Source of the DNA: Frigoriflavimonas asaccharolytica
GTDB lineage: Bacteria > Bacteroidota > Bacteroidia > Flavobacteriales > Weeksellaceae
Direction: 5' to 3'
NCBI RefSeq assembly: GCF_013294015.1
Contig: NZ_JABSNO010000006.1
Coordinates: 113,246-177,245 of the forward strand
Length of the DNA: 64,000 nucleotides
Below the pieces are notes generated by a model, which was given only the letters and a program-made list of their open reading frames with translations, was not told the origin of the DNA and ran no database searches. Each line of letters begins with the position of its first letter. Position 1 is the first letter of the stretch. The position numbers and the translations under genes are program-made. This document shows, piece after piece, positions 24,097 to 32,777 of this stretch.

Positions 24097-25142
24097 GAAA
24101 ATTTAAATTTTTTAAATTATCTAATTTTCTGAATATTTCGATATTCGGAATTTTGTTTTTTATCATTTTTAGTTTCACAAAAATATTCTTTACGCCTATT
24201 ATTTTTGAAATACCAAAAGATTGGCCGCAACCAGTTTATGATTTTAAAAAAAATCCCTTAACGGAAGAAGGTTTTCAACTAGGTAGAAATCTATTTTATG
24301 ATCCCATTCTTTCTAGAGATAATACGATTTCCTGCGCAAGTTGCCATCTTCAACAAACGGGTTTTACGCATGTAGATCACGATTTGAGCCATGGAATTGA
24401 TGGGAAAATTGGTGCCAGAAATTCTATGACATTAATGAATTTGGCGTGGGCAAAAACTTTTATGTGGGATGGTGGCATCAACAATCTTGATGTACAATAC
24501 ATTCACCCAATAACAAGTGAAGTAGAAATGGACGAAACTTTAGAAAATGTGGTTGCAAAACTTCAAAATTCTGAGAAGTATAGAAAATTATTTAAAGAAG
24601 CTTTTGGTACAGAAAAAATAACGGGACAATTAACCTTAAAAGCAATCTCGCAATTTGTGGTCAATCTCACCAGTTCTAATTCTAAATATGACAAAGTAAT
24701 GAGAAGAGAAGAAGCTTTTAATGCGATGGAAGCGTCTGGTTATGAATTATTTAAAACAAATTGTGCTTCATGCCATAAAGAACCATTATTTACCAATGGA
24801 AAGTATGAAAATAATGGTTTGCTCGTAGATACAACCCTAAATGATGTGGGAAGAATGCGAATATCTCAAAACAAACTCGACTTGTATAAGTTTAAAGTGC
24901 CAACTTTGCGAAATATTCAATTCACTTTTCCATATATGCATGATGGAAGATTTAAAAATTTAAATGAAGTAATTTTACATTACAATTCTACCATAAATAA
25001 AAGTGAATCCCTATCCAAAGAATTGCAAAAACCCATGAATTTTTCAGATAATGAACGCACAGAATTGGTGGCATTTTTAAAAACTTTAACGGATAAAGAA
25101 TTTCTGTACAATCCAAGATTTGGATTTCCGAGAAATAATTAA
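24093..25142 (+). CDS. Di-heme cytochrome c peroxidase/MbnH-like enzyme
   Basis: 349 residues: an N-terminal hydrophobic anchor or signal (about 15-35) and two heme c sites, CASCH at 81-85 and CASCH at 224-228, in the bacterial cytochrome c peroxidase/MauG fold (DPILSRDNTISCASCH, GINNLDVQYIHPITSEVEM, PTLRNIQFTFPYMHDGRF). It acts in the periplasm. The four-base ATGA overlap with the MbnP-like gene implies the MbnH role (tryptophan oxidation in the partner) over simple peroxide removal, but the family alone does not decide this. Confidence 0.88.
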   Translation: MRKFKFFKLSNFLNISIFGILFFIIFSFTKIFFTPIIFEIPKDWPQPVYDFKKNPLTEEGFQLGRNLFYDPILSRDNTISCASCHLQQTGFTHVDHDLSHGIDGKIGARNSMTLMNLAWAKTFMWDGGINNLDVQYIHPITSEVEMDETLENVVAKLQNSEKYRKLFKEAFGTEKITGQLTLKAISQFVVNLTSSNSKYDKVMRREEAFNAMEASGYELFKTNCASCHKEPLFTNGKYENNGLLVDTTLNDVGRMRISQNKLDLYKFKVPTLRNIQFTFPYMHDGRFKNLNEVILHYNSTINKSESLSKELQKPMNFSDNERTELVAFLKTLTDKEFLYNPRFGFPRNN

Positions 25143-25167
25143 GCTCTTATCAACTTAGTATAAATTT

Positions 25168-26796
25168 ATGAAATATTTATTTTTTTTATTATTTGTTAAT
25201 GTATGTAATGCTCAAACGGTAGGATTGATACAAAAAGATGCAGGAAGTTTGGATGATGGATATGTATTGTTTTCACCAATATCTAGCACCACAAGTTATT
25301 TAATAGATAAGTGTGGAAGACAAATAAATACTTGGCAAAGTGCTAATAGACCTGCATTATCTGCATATTTATTACAAGATGGAACATTGCTAAGATCTGG
25401 AAATAGCAACAACACTACTTTCACAGCAGGAGGAAAGGGTGGAATTATTCAAAAAATAGATTGGAACGGGAATGTAACTTGGAATTATACCATTTCTAGC
25501 GCATTAGAATGTCAGCATCATGATGTAAGAGCTCTACCAAATGGAAATATTTTAGCCATAGTTTGGGAATCTAAAACAAATACAGAAGCCATTTCGCAAG
25601 GCCGAAATCCTTCATTGATTCCAGCAACAATCTGGAGTGAAAAAATAATTGAAATACAACAAACAGGACCTACAACAGGAAACATTGTTTGGGAATGGCA
25701 CGTTTGGGATCATTTAATTCAAGATTTTGATACTACTAAACCTAATTTTGGAACCATAAGCAGCAATCCACAATTATTAAATTTGAATTTTGGAGCAAGT
25801 GCGACAAATCAGGATTGGATCCATTTAAATTCAATTGATTATAATGAAGAATTGAATCAAATTCTCGTAAGTGCTCATGAATTTGATGAGGTTTGGATTA
25901 TCGATCACAGCACGACTACAGCGCAAGCAGCATCACATTCTGGTGGAAATTCTGGAAAAGGTGGAGATGTATTGTACAGATGGGGCAATCCTAGAGCATA
26001 CAATAATGGAACTGTGGCCAATCAAAAATTATTTGGTCAGCATGATGCTGGTTGGATAAAAGCGGGAAATCCTTTTGCCAATCAAATTATGATATTTAAT
26101 AATGGAAATGGCAGAACTGGCGGCAATTATTCTACGGTAGAAATCATAAATCCGCCTGTAAATGGTGCCAATTATACAGCAACTTTACCTTATTTACCAA
26201 CTTCTAATTCTTATATTTATAATGCTGGAAATGCTCACAATCTGTACTCGCAAAATATTTCTGGTGCGCAACAATTATCAAATGGAAATGTATTAATTTC
26301 TGATGGTCCTGCAGGAAATTTCTTCGAAGTAAATACGAGTGGCAATACAATCTGGAAATATGTGAATCCCGTATCCAACGCAGGAATCACCACTCAAGGT
26401 GCAATACCAAGCTTGAATTCTGTTTTCAAAAGTACTTTCTATCCTTCCAGTTACAGCGGTTTTGCTGGTAAAATATTGTCTACTGGTACTATAATTGAAA
26501 ATCAAAATACGCTTTCTGCAAATTGTAATTTGACCTTAAACGTTGAGCCTACAATTTTTTTAGAAAATATCTCAATTTATCCAAATCCTGCCTCAGATTT
26601 TATAAAAGTAAAATTAAACAGTTTTGAAAGTGCTAGTATTGAAATATACAATGTTGCTGGTCAGAAAATGTATGCTTATATTATTTCTTCACGAGAAATA
26701 GATATTTCAACAAAGGATTTTCCAAATGGAGTTTATTTCTTGAAATTTATTAATAAAAAAGGGATAACGAATTTTAAATTAATTATAAAACATTAA
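25168..26796 (+). CDS. Arylsulfotransferase-like beta-propeller protein with T9SS sorting domain
   Basis: 542 residues: signal peptide (about 1-16), a beta-propeller of the aryl-sulfate sulfotransferase (ASST) family (about 20-450) with CQHHDVRALPNGNIL, DWIHLNSIDYN and GQHDAGWI, the His-bearing motifs of that family, and a C-terminal T9SS sorting domain (IYPNPASDFIKVKL to LIIKH). Classical ASST moves sulfate between phenols; whether this surface form is an enzyme is unknown. It is the last gene before a strong terminator, behind MbnP and MbnH. Confidence 0.82.
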   Translation: MKYLFFLLFVNVCNAQTVGLIQKDAGSLDDGYVLFSPISSTTSYLIDKCGRQINTWQSANRPALSAYLLQDGTLLRSGNSNNTTFTAGGKGGIIQKIDWNGNVTWNYTISSALECQHHDVRALPNGNILAIVWESKTNTEAISQGRNPSLIPATIWSEKIIEIQQTGPTTGNIVWEWHVWDHLIQDFDTTKPNFGTISSNPQLLNLNFGASATNQDWIHLNSIDYNEELNQILVSAHEFDEVWIIDHSTTTAQAASHSGGNSGKGGDVLYRWGNPRAYNNGTVANQKLFGQHDAGWIKAGNPFANQIMIFNNGNGRTGGNYSTVEIINPPVNGANYTATLPYLPTSNSYIYNAGNAHNLYSQNISGAQQLSNGNVLISDGPAGNFFEVNTSGNTIWKYVNPVSNAGITTQGAIPSLNSVFKSTFYPSSYSGFAGKILSTGTIIENQNTLSANCNLTLNVEPTIFLENISIYPNPASDFIKVKLNSFESASIEIYNVAGQKMYAYIISSREIDISTKDFPNGVYFLKFINKKGITNFKLIIKH

Positions 26797-26861
26797 ACTA
26801 AATTTTAATTTTATAGAGCAAATATCTGCTAATTTTGAATTTTTGAAAGAAATTTAGCCTA

Positions 26862-26897
26862 AAAAAAACCTTCACAAATTTGTGAAGGTTTTTTTTG
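26862..26897 (+). terminator. Strong terminator closing the YHYH/MbnP cluster
   Basis: AACCTTCACAAA (26868-26879) runs straight into its reverse complement (26880-26891), extended by A and T runs on both sides; a long hairpin with T tail. Confidence 0.85.
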
Positions 26898-27038
26898 AGG
26901 AATATATTTTTAGGTTGGCCCAAAAAATATTTGTTTCAATAAATTTCAGTATTAAAAGTAAATTTTTTAAAATAATTAGTAACTAATTTAAAAACTTTCG
27001 TTACTTTTTTTAAACGGATACCAAATTTTCGGTGTGTT

Positions 27039-28037
27039 TTAATGAAGTAAATTTACTATTGTTCTACCTTTCAATTGACCTTTAAGCATCAGTTGAATTT
27101 TTTCATCTAATTCGTCTAAGGTTATTTCTGTAACGGTATCTGCTAATGTTTGAGTTTTCCATTCTTTGGCTAATTTTGCCCAAACTTTTTCTCTATATTT
27201 CATTGGATAATTTTGGGAATCTATACCTATCAAAGAAACTCCTCTTAAAATGAAAGGAAATACCGTTAAATCTAATTTTGGAGAGGCCACGTTTCCACAG
27301 CAAGTTACAGCTCCCATTGGAAAAGTAGATTTGATGATATTTTCTAAGATTACACCACCTACAGTATCTATTCCACCAGCGTAAAGTGGTTTTAGAAGTG
27401 GTTTTTGATCCATCTTTTCAAAATCTTCTCGCATTATTACTTCATCTGCTCCAATATTTTTCAGAAATTCTATTTCGCTTTCTTTACCAGTGATAGCTAC
27501 AGTTTTGTAGCCTAATTGATGTAAAATCCCAAGACTCACAGAACCTACACCTCCAGAAGCTCCAGAAACAACGATGGGTCCATCTTCTGGCTGCACGTTT
27601 TCGCTTAATCTCAAAACAGACATTCCGGCTGTAAATCCAGCAGTACCAAAGATCATCGCCTCTTTCATAGAAAGATTTTGTGGTAGTTTTACGGCCCAAT
27701 CTGCGGGAACTTTCACGTATTCTGCAAAACCTCCATCGGTATTCATTCCCAAATCATAACTGGTTACAATTACTTCGTCAGAAATATTAAATTTAGAAGA
27801 TTTTGAGGAAACAATGGTTCCAACTGCATCAATACCAGGAGTATGTGGGAAATTCCTTGTAACGCCTTTATTTCCTGTTGCAGACAAAGCATCTTTGTAG
27901 TTTAAAGAACTGTAGCTTACTTTGATGAGCAATTCGCCTTCAGATAATTCTGGAAAATCCAGCTCTTTAATTGTAGAAATATAGTTGCCTTCGTTTTCTT
28001 CCACTCGGAAAGCTTTGTAGGTAGATTGCGTATTCAT
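27039..28037 (-). CDS. yhdH: YhdH/YhfP-family quinone oxidoreductase (acrylyl-CoA reductase-like)
   Basis: 332 residues from the ATG at 28037 (MNTQSTYKAFRVEENEG); a start 22 codons further out lies beyond the promoter and is unlikely. It is a zinc-less medium-chain dehydrogenase: SSLNYKDALSATG, HTPGIDAVGTI, FGTAGFTAGMSVLRL and VSGASGGVGSVSLGILHQLGY for NADPH. This family reduces acrylyl-CoA or quinone-like electrophiles. It is divergent from an HxlR regulator gene, the usual control arrangement. Confidence 0.88.
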   Translation of the reverse strand: MNTQSTYKAFRVEENEGNYISTIKELDFPELSEGELLIKVSYSSLNYKDALSATGNKGVTRNFPHTPGIDAVGTIVSSKSSKFNISDEVIVTSYDLGMNTDGGFAEYVKVPADWAVKLPQNLSMKEAMIFGTAGFTAGMSVLRLSENVQPEDGPIVVSGASGGVGSVSLGILHQLGYKTVAITGKESEIEFLKNIGADEVIMREDFEKMDQKPLLKPLYAGGIDTVGGVILENIIKSTFPMGAVTCCGNVASPKLDLTVFPFILRGVSLIGIDSQNYPMKYREKVWAKLAKEWKTQTLADTVTEITLDELDEKIQLMLKGQLKGRTIVNLLH

Positions 28038-28072
28038 AGTGTATATTTTAATTGAATTACTTAAATTTACTT

Positions 28073-28103
28073 CAAATTTAGATGAAAATATACTGCTGTA
28101 CAA
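28073..28103 (-). promoter_or_regulatory. Promoter of yhdH
   Basis: On the minus strand TAAATTTG (complement of 28073-28080) is a full -7 box and TTG (complement of 28101-28103) stands 20 bases upstream as -33 element; the start would fall near 28067, about 30 bases ahead of the ATG. Confidence 0.55.
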
Positions 28104-28177
28104 GAGCTTACAATTTGTGCACCTACGAACATTTTGTACCGCTTCGTCTCTTTATAAAACTTTAAAGGATAAAAAAA

Positions 28178-28492
28178 ATGAAAAAAAGTTATTGCCCAAT
28201 AGATACCTTTATAAATACAATCAAAGGAAAAAGAAAGGGAACTATTATTTTGCATCTTTTTCAGGGGGATAAAAGATACCATGAATTGGTGAAATTATTG
28301 CCCGATATTAGTGAGCGAATGGTTACCAAACAGCTTAAAGAATTAGAGCTTGATGGCTTAATCAATAGAACGGTTTTTCCAGAAGTTCCGCCAAGAGTGG
28401 AATATAGTTTAACAAAATTAGGCAGCGAAATTCATCCCGTTTTGAAGGGAATGTACAAAGGAGGTTTGCTTTTTGAAGGCGAGCTCATTTGA
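28178..28492 (+). CDS. HxlR-family transcriptional regulator
   Basis: 104 residues, a single winged helix: GKRKGTIILHLFQGDKRYHELVKLLPDISERMVTKQLKELELDGLINR, then PRVEYSLTKLG. It carries the family Cys near the N-terminus (Cys6), which often senses electrophiles. Divergent from yhdH with a 140-bp shared control region that contains several TTGTRCA-like half sites. Confidence 0.9.
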   Translation: MKKSYCPIDTFINTIKGKRKGTIILHLFQGDKRYHELVKLLPDISERMVTKQLKELELDGLINRTVFPEVPPRVEYSLTKLGSEIHPVLKGMYKGGLLFEGELI

Positions 28493-28540
28493 TTGCTTAT
28501 TTTTATTTCATAGCTTAATGAACCTGCTGAAAATAATGAT

Positions 28541-29407
28541 TTGAAAAAAATACCAAACATCGCATTTGAAAGCTCTGAAAACACTCAATCTTTTGAACTT
28601 TTAGATTTAGCAAAGCTATTTGCAAGATTACCAACCATAGTAGATCACAATCCAACGCAGCCGCATAGGGTTTCGTTTTTTGCTTTGCTTATCGTTACAA
28701 AAGGAACTGGAATTCATCAAGTAGATTTAATAGACTATCAATTAAAAGCTGGAACAGTGCTGAAAATTGCAAAAGGACAAGTGCATGCTTTTCAAAAAAA
28801 TGCAGAATATGAAGGGTTTTTACTGCTCTTTACCGAAGATTTTATACTCAATCATTTTTCGCAATCTTCCATCAATATTATTTCTCATCTGTATAATTAC
28901 CATATCACTTCACCTATTTTTAATGAAGAAAATGAAAACTCAATCTTTATCAATCAACTTCTTTCTGAATTAAAAAATGAAAACACGTATGCCAGAGAAA
29001 ATATAATTGCGGCATTGTTGAATTTATATTTACTGAAGTTAGAACGTCAATCGAATGGAGCTAAATTGGAAAATTCAAATCCAAAACATCATACTGTTTT
29101 TATTCAATTTAAAAATTTGGTAGAAGCTAAATACGCCGAAACTCGAAATGTAAAAGATTATGCTGATGCGATGTTTGTGTCTACAAAATATTTAAATCAA
29201 GTTGTAAAAGAATTTACCATTAATACGGCAAAGACTTTCATAGACGATTATGTAACCTTAGAAATCAAAAGAGCTACTGTTACCACCAACAAAAGTTTTA
29301 AAGAAATTGCCTTTGAAACTGGTTTTGATGAAGTGACTAATTTTACTAAATTTTTTAAAAAAAACGTGCATCTTTCGCCGAAAGAATTTAGAGAACAAAA
29401 AACGTAA
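28541..29407 (+). CDS. AraC-family transcriptional regulator
   Basis: 288 residues with an N-terminal cupin-like sensor part (about 1-180; FFALLIVTKGTGIHQVDL, GQVHAFQKNAE) and a C-terminal double helix-turn-helix (about 190-288; VKDYADAMFVSTKYLNQVVKE, SFKEIAFETGFDEVTNFTKFFKK). The start is a TTG at 28541; no ATG or GTG exists between it and the upstream stop. It precedes four same-strand genes of redox character that it may control. Confidence 0.88.
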   Translation: MKKIPNIAFESSENTQSFELLDLAKLFARLPTIVDHNPTQPHRVSFFALLIVTKGTGIHQVDLIDYQLKAGTVLKIAKGQVHAFQKNAEYEGFLLLFTEDFILNHFSQSSINIISHLYNYHITSPIFNEENENSIFINQLLSELKNENTYARENIIAALLNLYLLKLERQSNGAKLENSNPKHHTVFIQFKNLVEAKYAETRNVKDYADAMFVSTKYLNQVVKEFTINTAKTFIDDYVTLEIKRATVTTNKSFKEIAFETGFDEVTNFTKFFKKNVHLSPKEFREQKT

Positions 29408-29496
29408 TTTTTTTCAGTTTTCCCATATTTACCATTTTTATCTGAAGATTAACCTTTTAAGTTTCTACCTTAATTCGCAACTTTGTACCTTATAAA

Positions 29497-29700
29497 ATGA
29501 ATGTTTTGAGTCAAGTAGCCAATTGCCCAACTTGTGGTGGGAGTTCAAAAATAAAAGAAATCAACGGAGAAACTACTTATCAAGCTATTCAAAATGATGA
29601 ATTGCTTAAAAAAGTAGGACAGTTAAAGAATGCGATGGAAAAATTTAAAACCAAAGCAGAAGCTTTAGAACAAGAATTAGAAGCATTAAAAACTAAATAA
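29497..29700 (+). CDS. Small protein with a single CPTCGG knuckle
   Basis: 67 residues: a CPTCGG zinc-knuckle-like pair at about 10-15 and a charged coiled coil at about 35-65 (LKNAMEKFKTKAEALEQELEALK). Only two Cys, so zinc would need a partner or dimer. I do not recognise a family. It is 7 bases ahead of the SnoaL-like gene, so it is part of that operon. Confidence 0.55.
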   Translation: MNVLSQVANCPTCGGSSKIKEINGETTYQAIQNDELLKKVGQLKNAMEKFKTKAEALEQELEALKTK

Positions 29701-29707
29701 TGAGCTT

Positions 29708-30085
29708 ATGAATTTAGAAGAAAATAAAAAAAATGCAATCGCTTTTTACAAAATGGCGTACGAAGGTAATCCCACAAAAGCAGTAGCATTATATGTTGGC
29801 GAAGAATACATTCAGCACAATCCTATGGTTGGAAACGGACCACAAGCTTTTATAGATTATTTTGATAGAATGCAAGAAGAATTTCCTGTAAAAACCATCA
29901 ATTTTGTGCGTGCCATTTCTGAAGGTGATTTGGTGGCTTTGCACACGCATCAAGTTTGGCCAGATAATGATGAATATATTACCATGGATTTTTTTAGATT
30001 TTCAGAAGATGGAAAAATAGTAGAACATTGGGATAGCATACAGCAGATTCCGAAAGAGGCTTTGAATAGCAACAAAATGTACTAA
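29708..30085 (+). CDS. SnoaL-like (NTF2-fold) protein
   Basis: 125 residues with the SnoaL-like polyketide-cyclase pattern: NAIAFYKMAYEGNPTKAVALYVGEEYIQHNPMVGNGPQAFIDYF, then VALHTHQVWPDNDEYITMDFFRF and VEHWDSIQ. The conserved His and Asp residues in HTHQ and EHWD fit the family pocket. Substrate unknown. It is inside the run of genes behind the AraC regulator. Confidence 0.85.
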   Translation: MNLEENKKNAIAFYKMAYEGNPTKAVALYVGEEYIQHNPMVGNGPQAFIDYFDRMQEEFPVKTINFVRAISEGDLVALHTHQVWPDNDEYITMDFFRFSEDGKIVEHWDSIQQIPKEALNSNKMY

Positions 30086-30095
30086 CTATAAGATA

Positions 30096-30677
30096 ATGAA
30101 CTATTTGAAAATAAATTACGGTTGGATGATTGTGGCAATATTAGCCATTTTGCCAATGTTTATATTGCTAAATATGCTCAATTTCGATTTTTCTAATGGA
30201 TTTGCTGTCACATTAATCGAAGGAAAAGGAGAGGAGGGCAAAACTACTTTAGAAATGCTGTATCATATTTCGGGTGAATTTGCTATTCGCTGGATGACAG
30301 CAGTTTTAACGCTAACACCAGTCTTTATTATTTTTGGAGTTACCAAACTTTACGTTCGCCAAGCAATGGGAATTGCGACTGCAGTTTGGAGTTTCCTTCA
30401 TTTTATTCTATTTTTAGCTTTTGACGGGTTTTTAGAAACCTTTACTCAAGTAAATTATGTAGCAGGTTTTATCGCTATTTTGCTATTGATTCCATTGTTT
30501 TTTACATCGAATAGAAAATCAATGAACGCACTAAAAAAGAATTGGAAAAAGTTGCAAAGTTTAGTTTATATCATCGTATTATTAAGTCTTTTGCACATCG
30601 TTCTGTTAGATAAAACATGGTTGATTTATGCCATCATTGTCGGACTTGGTTTTATCATTAGAATACCAATTGTATAA
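30096..30677 (+). CDS. MsrQ-like heme-binding membrane protein
   Basis: 193 residues with about six membrane helices and His in helices (MLYHISGEFAIRWM, FLHFILFL, LLHIVLL), as in ferric-reductase-like cytochrome b proteins. The stretch VRQAMGIATAVWSFLHFILF resembles MsrQ, the electron donor of the periplasmic methionine-sulfoxide reductase MsrP. No msrP lies in the window, so it serves another partner or one encoded elsewhere. Confidence 0.7.
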   Translation: MNYLKINYGWMIVAILAILPMFILLNMLNFDFSNGFAVTLIEGKGEEGKTTLEMLYHISGEFAIRWMTAVLTLTPVFIIFGVTKLYVRQAMGIATAVWSFLHFILFLAFDGFLETFTQVNYVAGFIAILLLIPLFFTSNRKSMNALKKNWKKLQSLVYIIVLLSLLHIVLLDKTWLIYAIIVGLGFIIRIPIV

Positions 30678-30735
30678 AATAAATTCATCAGCATTCGTAA
30701 AAAAAGAAGTGCCTTAAAAATTAATTAATTGTAAA

Positions 30736-31587
30736 ATGAAAATAGCAGTAACCTCAGCAAGTGGTCAATTAGGATCTTCAATTGTAAAGCATTTAATAGC
30801 CGAAATTGGAGCAAAAAATGTAATTGGTATTGCACGAACGCCAGAAAAAGCAGCTCATTTGGGTGTTGAAATTCGAAAAGGAGATTATAACAATCCTCAA
30901 GAATTAGAACTTGCCTTGAAAGGAATTGATGCCGTATTATTGGTTTCTGGAATGGATGAACCTCAAAAGCGAATTCAACAACACCGCAACGTAATTGAAG
31001 CAGCCAAATTAAATGGTGTTAAAAAAATAGTGTACACAAGTATCGTTGGAGCAGAAGAAAACAACGCTTTTAGTCCGATTGTGCAAACGAATAGACAAAC
31101 TGAAGAAGATATAAAAGTTTCAGGATTAGAATGGGTGATTGGCAGAAACGGAATTTACATCGAACCCGATTTAGAATATATAGATACTTATCTTAAGGAA
31201 GGTGAAGTTAGAAATTGTGCTGCTGATGGAAAATGTACGTACACTAGTAGAGAAGAATTAGGTTTTGCTTACGCCAAAATGCTTGTAGAAGAAAAACATA
31301 ACGGAAATACCTATAATCTAGTTGGAAATGCGATTACGCAAACGGAACTTGTAAGTTTCATCAACCAAGAATTTAATACAAATCTTGTTTTTAATTCTGT
31401 TTCCGTTGAATCTTATTTAGCAGAGCGAAAAGCAGCATTAGGCGATTTTATAGGAACCGTAATTGCAGGCATTTATGCAGGCATTAAAAACGGTGCAAAT
31501 GATGTGCCTTCAGATTTTGAAAAAGCTGCAGGAAGACCGCATATTTCTACACTTGCAATGATGGAAAATTTTAAAAAGAAAATGTAG
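30736..31587 (+). CDS. NmrA/QorB-like NAD(P)-binding protein
   Basis: 283 residues. The Rossmann start MKIAVTSASGQLGSSIVKHL and the stretch VLLVSGMDEPQKRIQQHRNVIEAAKLNGVKKIVYTSIVGA are typical of the atypical SDR group that holds NmrA and the quinone reductase QorB (YtfG). It is the last gene of the AraC-led group and is closed by a terminator. A 25-codon remnant of a second gene of this family lies at 38835-38909. Confidence 0.85.
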   Translation: MKIAVTSASGQLGSSIVKHLIAEIGAKNVIGIARTPEKAAHLGVEIRKGDYNNPQELELALKGIDAVLLVSGMDEPQKRIQQHRNVIEAAKLNGVKKIVYTSIVGAEENNAFSPIVQTNRQTEEDIKVSGLEWVIGRNGIYIEPDLEYIDTYLKEGEVRNCAADGKCTYTSREELGFAYAKMLVEEKHNGNTYNLVGNAITQTELVSFINQEFNTNLVFNSVSVESYLAERKAALGDFIGTVIAGIYAGIKNGANDVPSDFEKAAGRPHISTLAMMENFKKKM

Positions 31588-31608
31588 TTCAAAAAAAAAT
31601 CTATAAAA

Positions 31609-31645
31609 AAACCCGCATTGATCAACAATAGCGGGTTTATTATTT
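31609..31645. terminator. Bidirectional terminator
   Basis: AAACCCGC (31609-31616) pairs with GCGGGTTT (31631-31638), with a smaller inner stem ATTG/CAAT; A and T runs flank it on both sides. It lies between the convergent NmrA-like and cupin genes. Confidence 0.75.
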
Positions 31646-31662
31646 TTTACTGTAAAGCTCGT

Positions 31663-32178
31663 TTATCTGCCGAAATCGTCTTGTAATCGAACAATATCTT
31701 CTTCATCAGAAGGATTTTCTGCATCGGTGTGTTGCCAAATTTCGGCTACAATTCCCCAAGAATCCAAACCTACCAAACGATGTCTTTCACCTTTGTCCAT
31801 TTGTATAAATGCACCAGAAACTAATTCTTGAAGTTTGCCTTCTTCATCGGTTAAGCTGGTTTTTACGCCTACTTTTCCACCAATTACTTTCCAAATTTCA
31901 GATCTTCTAAAATGGTATTGCCAAGATAATCTCTTATTTGGTTCTACTATCAGAATTTTAGGGCTTAATTTGTTGGTAATTTGAATATCATTCATCTCAA
32001 GATTCGGAAAAAAAAGTTTTGCAAAATCTGCAGCTTGGCTTTCATCAATTACAAAAAAACCTCCCCATGGTCTTGTGGTATCTTGCTTTTCTATTTTAAA
32101 ATTTTTCTCTTTCAAAAAATTTGTAATGCTAGCAAAAACTTCTGTTTTGCTGGCGTTTGGTAAATTTATATCAATCAT
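31663..32178 (-). CDS. Cupin protein, sugar-phosphate isomerase type
   Basis: 171 residues with a cupin of the mannose-6-phosphate isomerase type II kind: TRPWGGFFVID, KILIVEPNKRLSWQYHFRRSEIWKVIGGKV and MDKGERHRLVGLDSWGIVAEIWQ, giving the His and Glu metal ligands. It overlaps the stop of the glycerate-kinase remnant by 4 bases, so it was translated as part of the same operon. Together with the GH63 hydrolase it suggests handling of a sugar such as mannose or glucose released from a glycerate glycoside. Confidence 0.7.
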   Translation of the reverse strand: MIDINLPNASKTEVFASITNFLKEKNFKIEKQDTTRPWGGFFVIDESQAADFAKLFFPNLEMNDIQITNKLSPKILIVEPNKRLSWQYHFRRSEIWKVIGGKVGVKTSLTDEEGKLQELVSGAFIQMDKGERHRLVGLDSWGIVAEIWQHTDAENPSDEEDIVRLQDDFGR

Positions 32179-32777
32179 TTAATACCAATTGTTTTATTTA
32201 ATTTTATTATTTCGTAGCTTATTTCAGTTAAATATTCAGCCGCATTTTGCATCGCATTTTCTACCGTGACTCCCAACTGCATAATCGACTGAATATTTTC
32301 TGGATTCAAATTATCAATTATTAAATCTAAATCTTTTACAACACCACAAACTATCGAAAAAGGAATATTATTTTGATGCGCTCTTTCGCTTACCCCTTTT
32401 ATCACTTTTCCTTCTATGGTTTGCTTGTCAACGCTGCCTTCTCCGGTTATTATTAAATCAAAATTATTTTTAATTAAAGCATCAAAACCTGTTTGCTCCA
32501 TCACAAAATCAATTCCAGATTGCATTTTGGCATTCAAAAAACAAACTGCACCAGCTCCCATTCCTCCTGCAGCACCTGCACCAAGTAGATTGGCAACATT
32601 TTTATTTAGATATAGTTCTACTTTTTTGCTAAAGTTTTTTAAACCTAAATCCAGTTGTTCAATTTCATGTACAGAAGCACCTTTTTGAGCGGCGTAAACA
32701 TGTGCGGCTCCATTGCTGCCAAATAAAGGGTTTTTCACATCGCAAACTACCGTAAAATCTACATCTTTCAGATTTGG
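32175..32777 (-). pseudogene. Glycerate kinase, C-terminal remnant
   Basis: About 200 codons, starting at the junction with PNLKDVDFTVVCDVKNPLFG and continuing through GSNGAAHVYAAQKGA, GAGAAGGMGAGAVCFLNA and DLIITGEGSVDKQT, the C-terminal half of a class I glycerate kinase (family length about 375). The N-terminal half with the first glycine-rich motifs is absent: directly upstream the frame passes into the symporter gene in another frame. A restart at Met 32738 could make a 187-residue fragment, hardly active. This is a deletion product, see the symporter remnant. Confidence 0.85.

Noticed and set aside
23407..25142. A methanobactin biosynthesis locus
   Set aside because: No short Cys-rich precursor and no MbnB/MbnC-like genes were found around the MbnP/MbnH-like pair.
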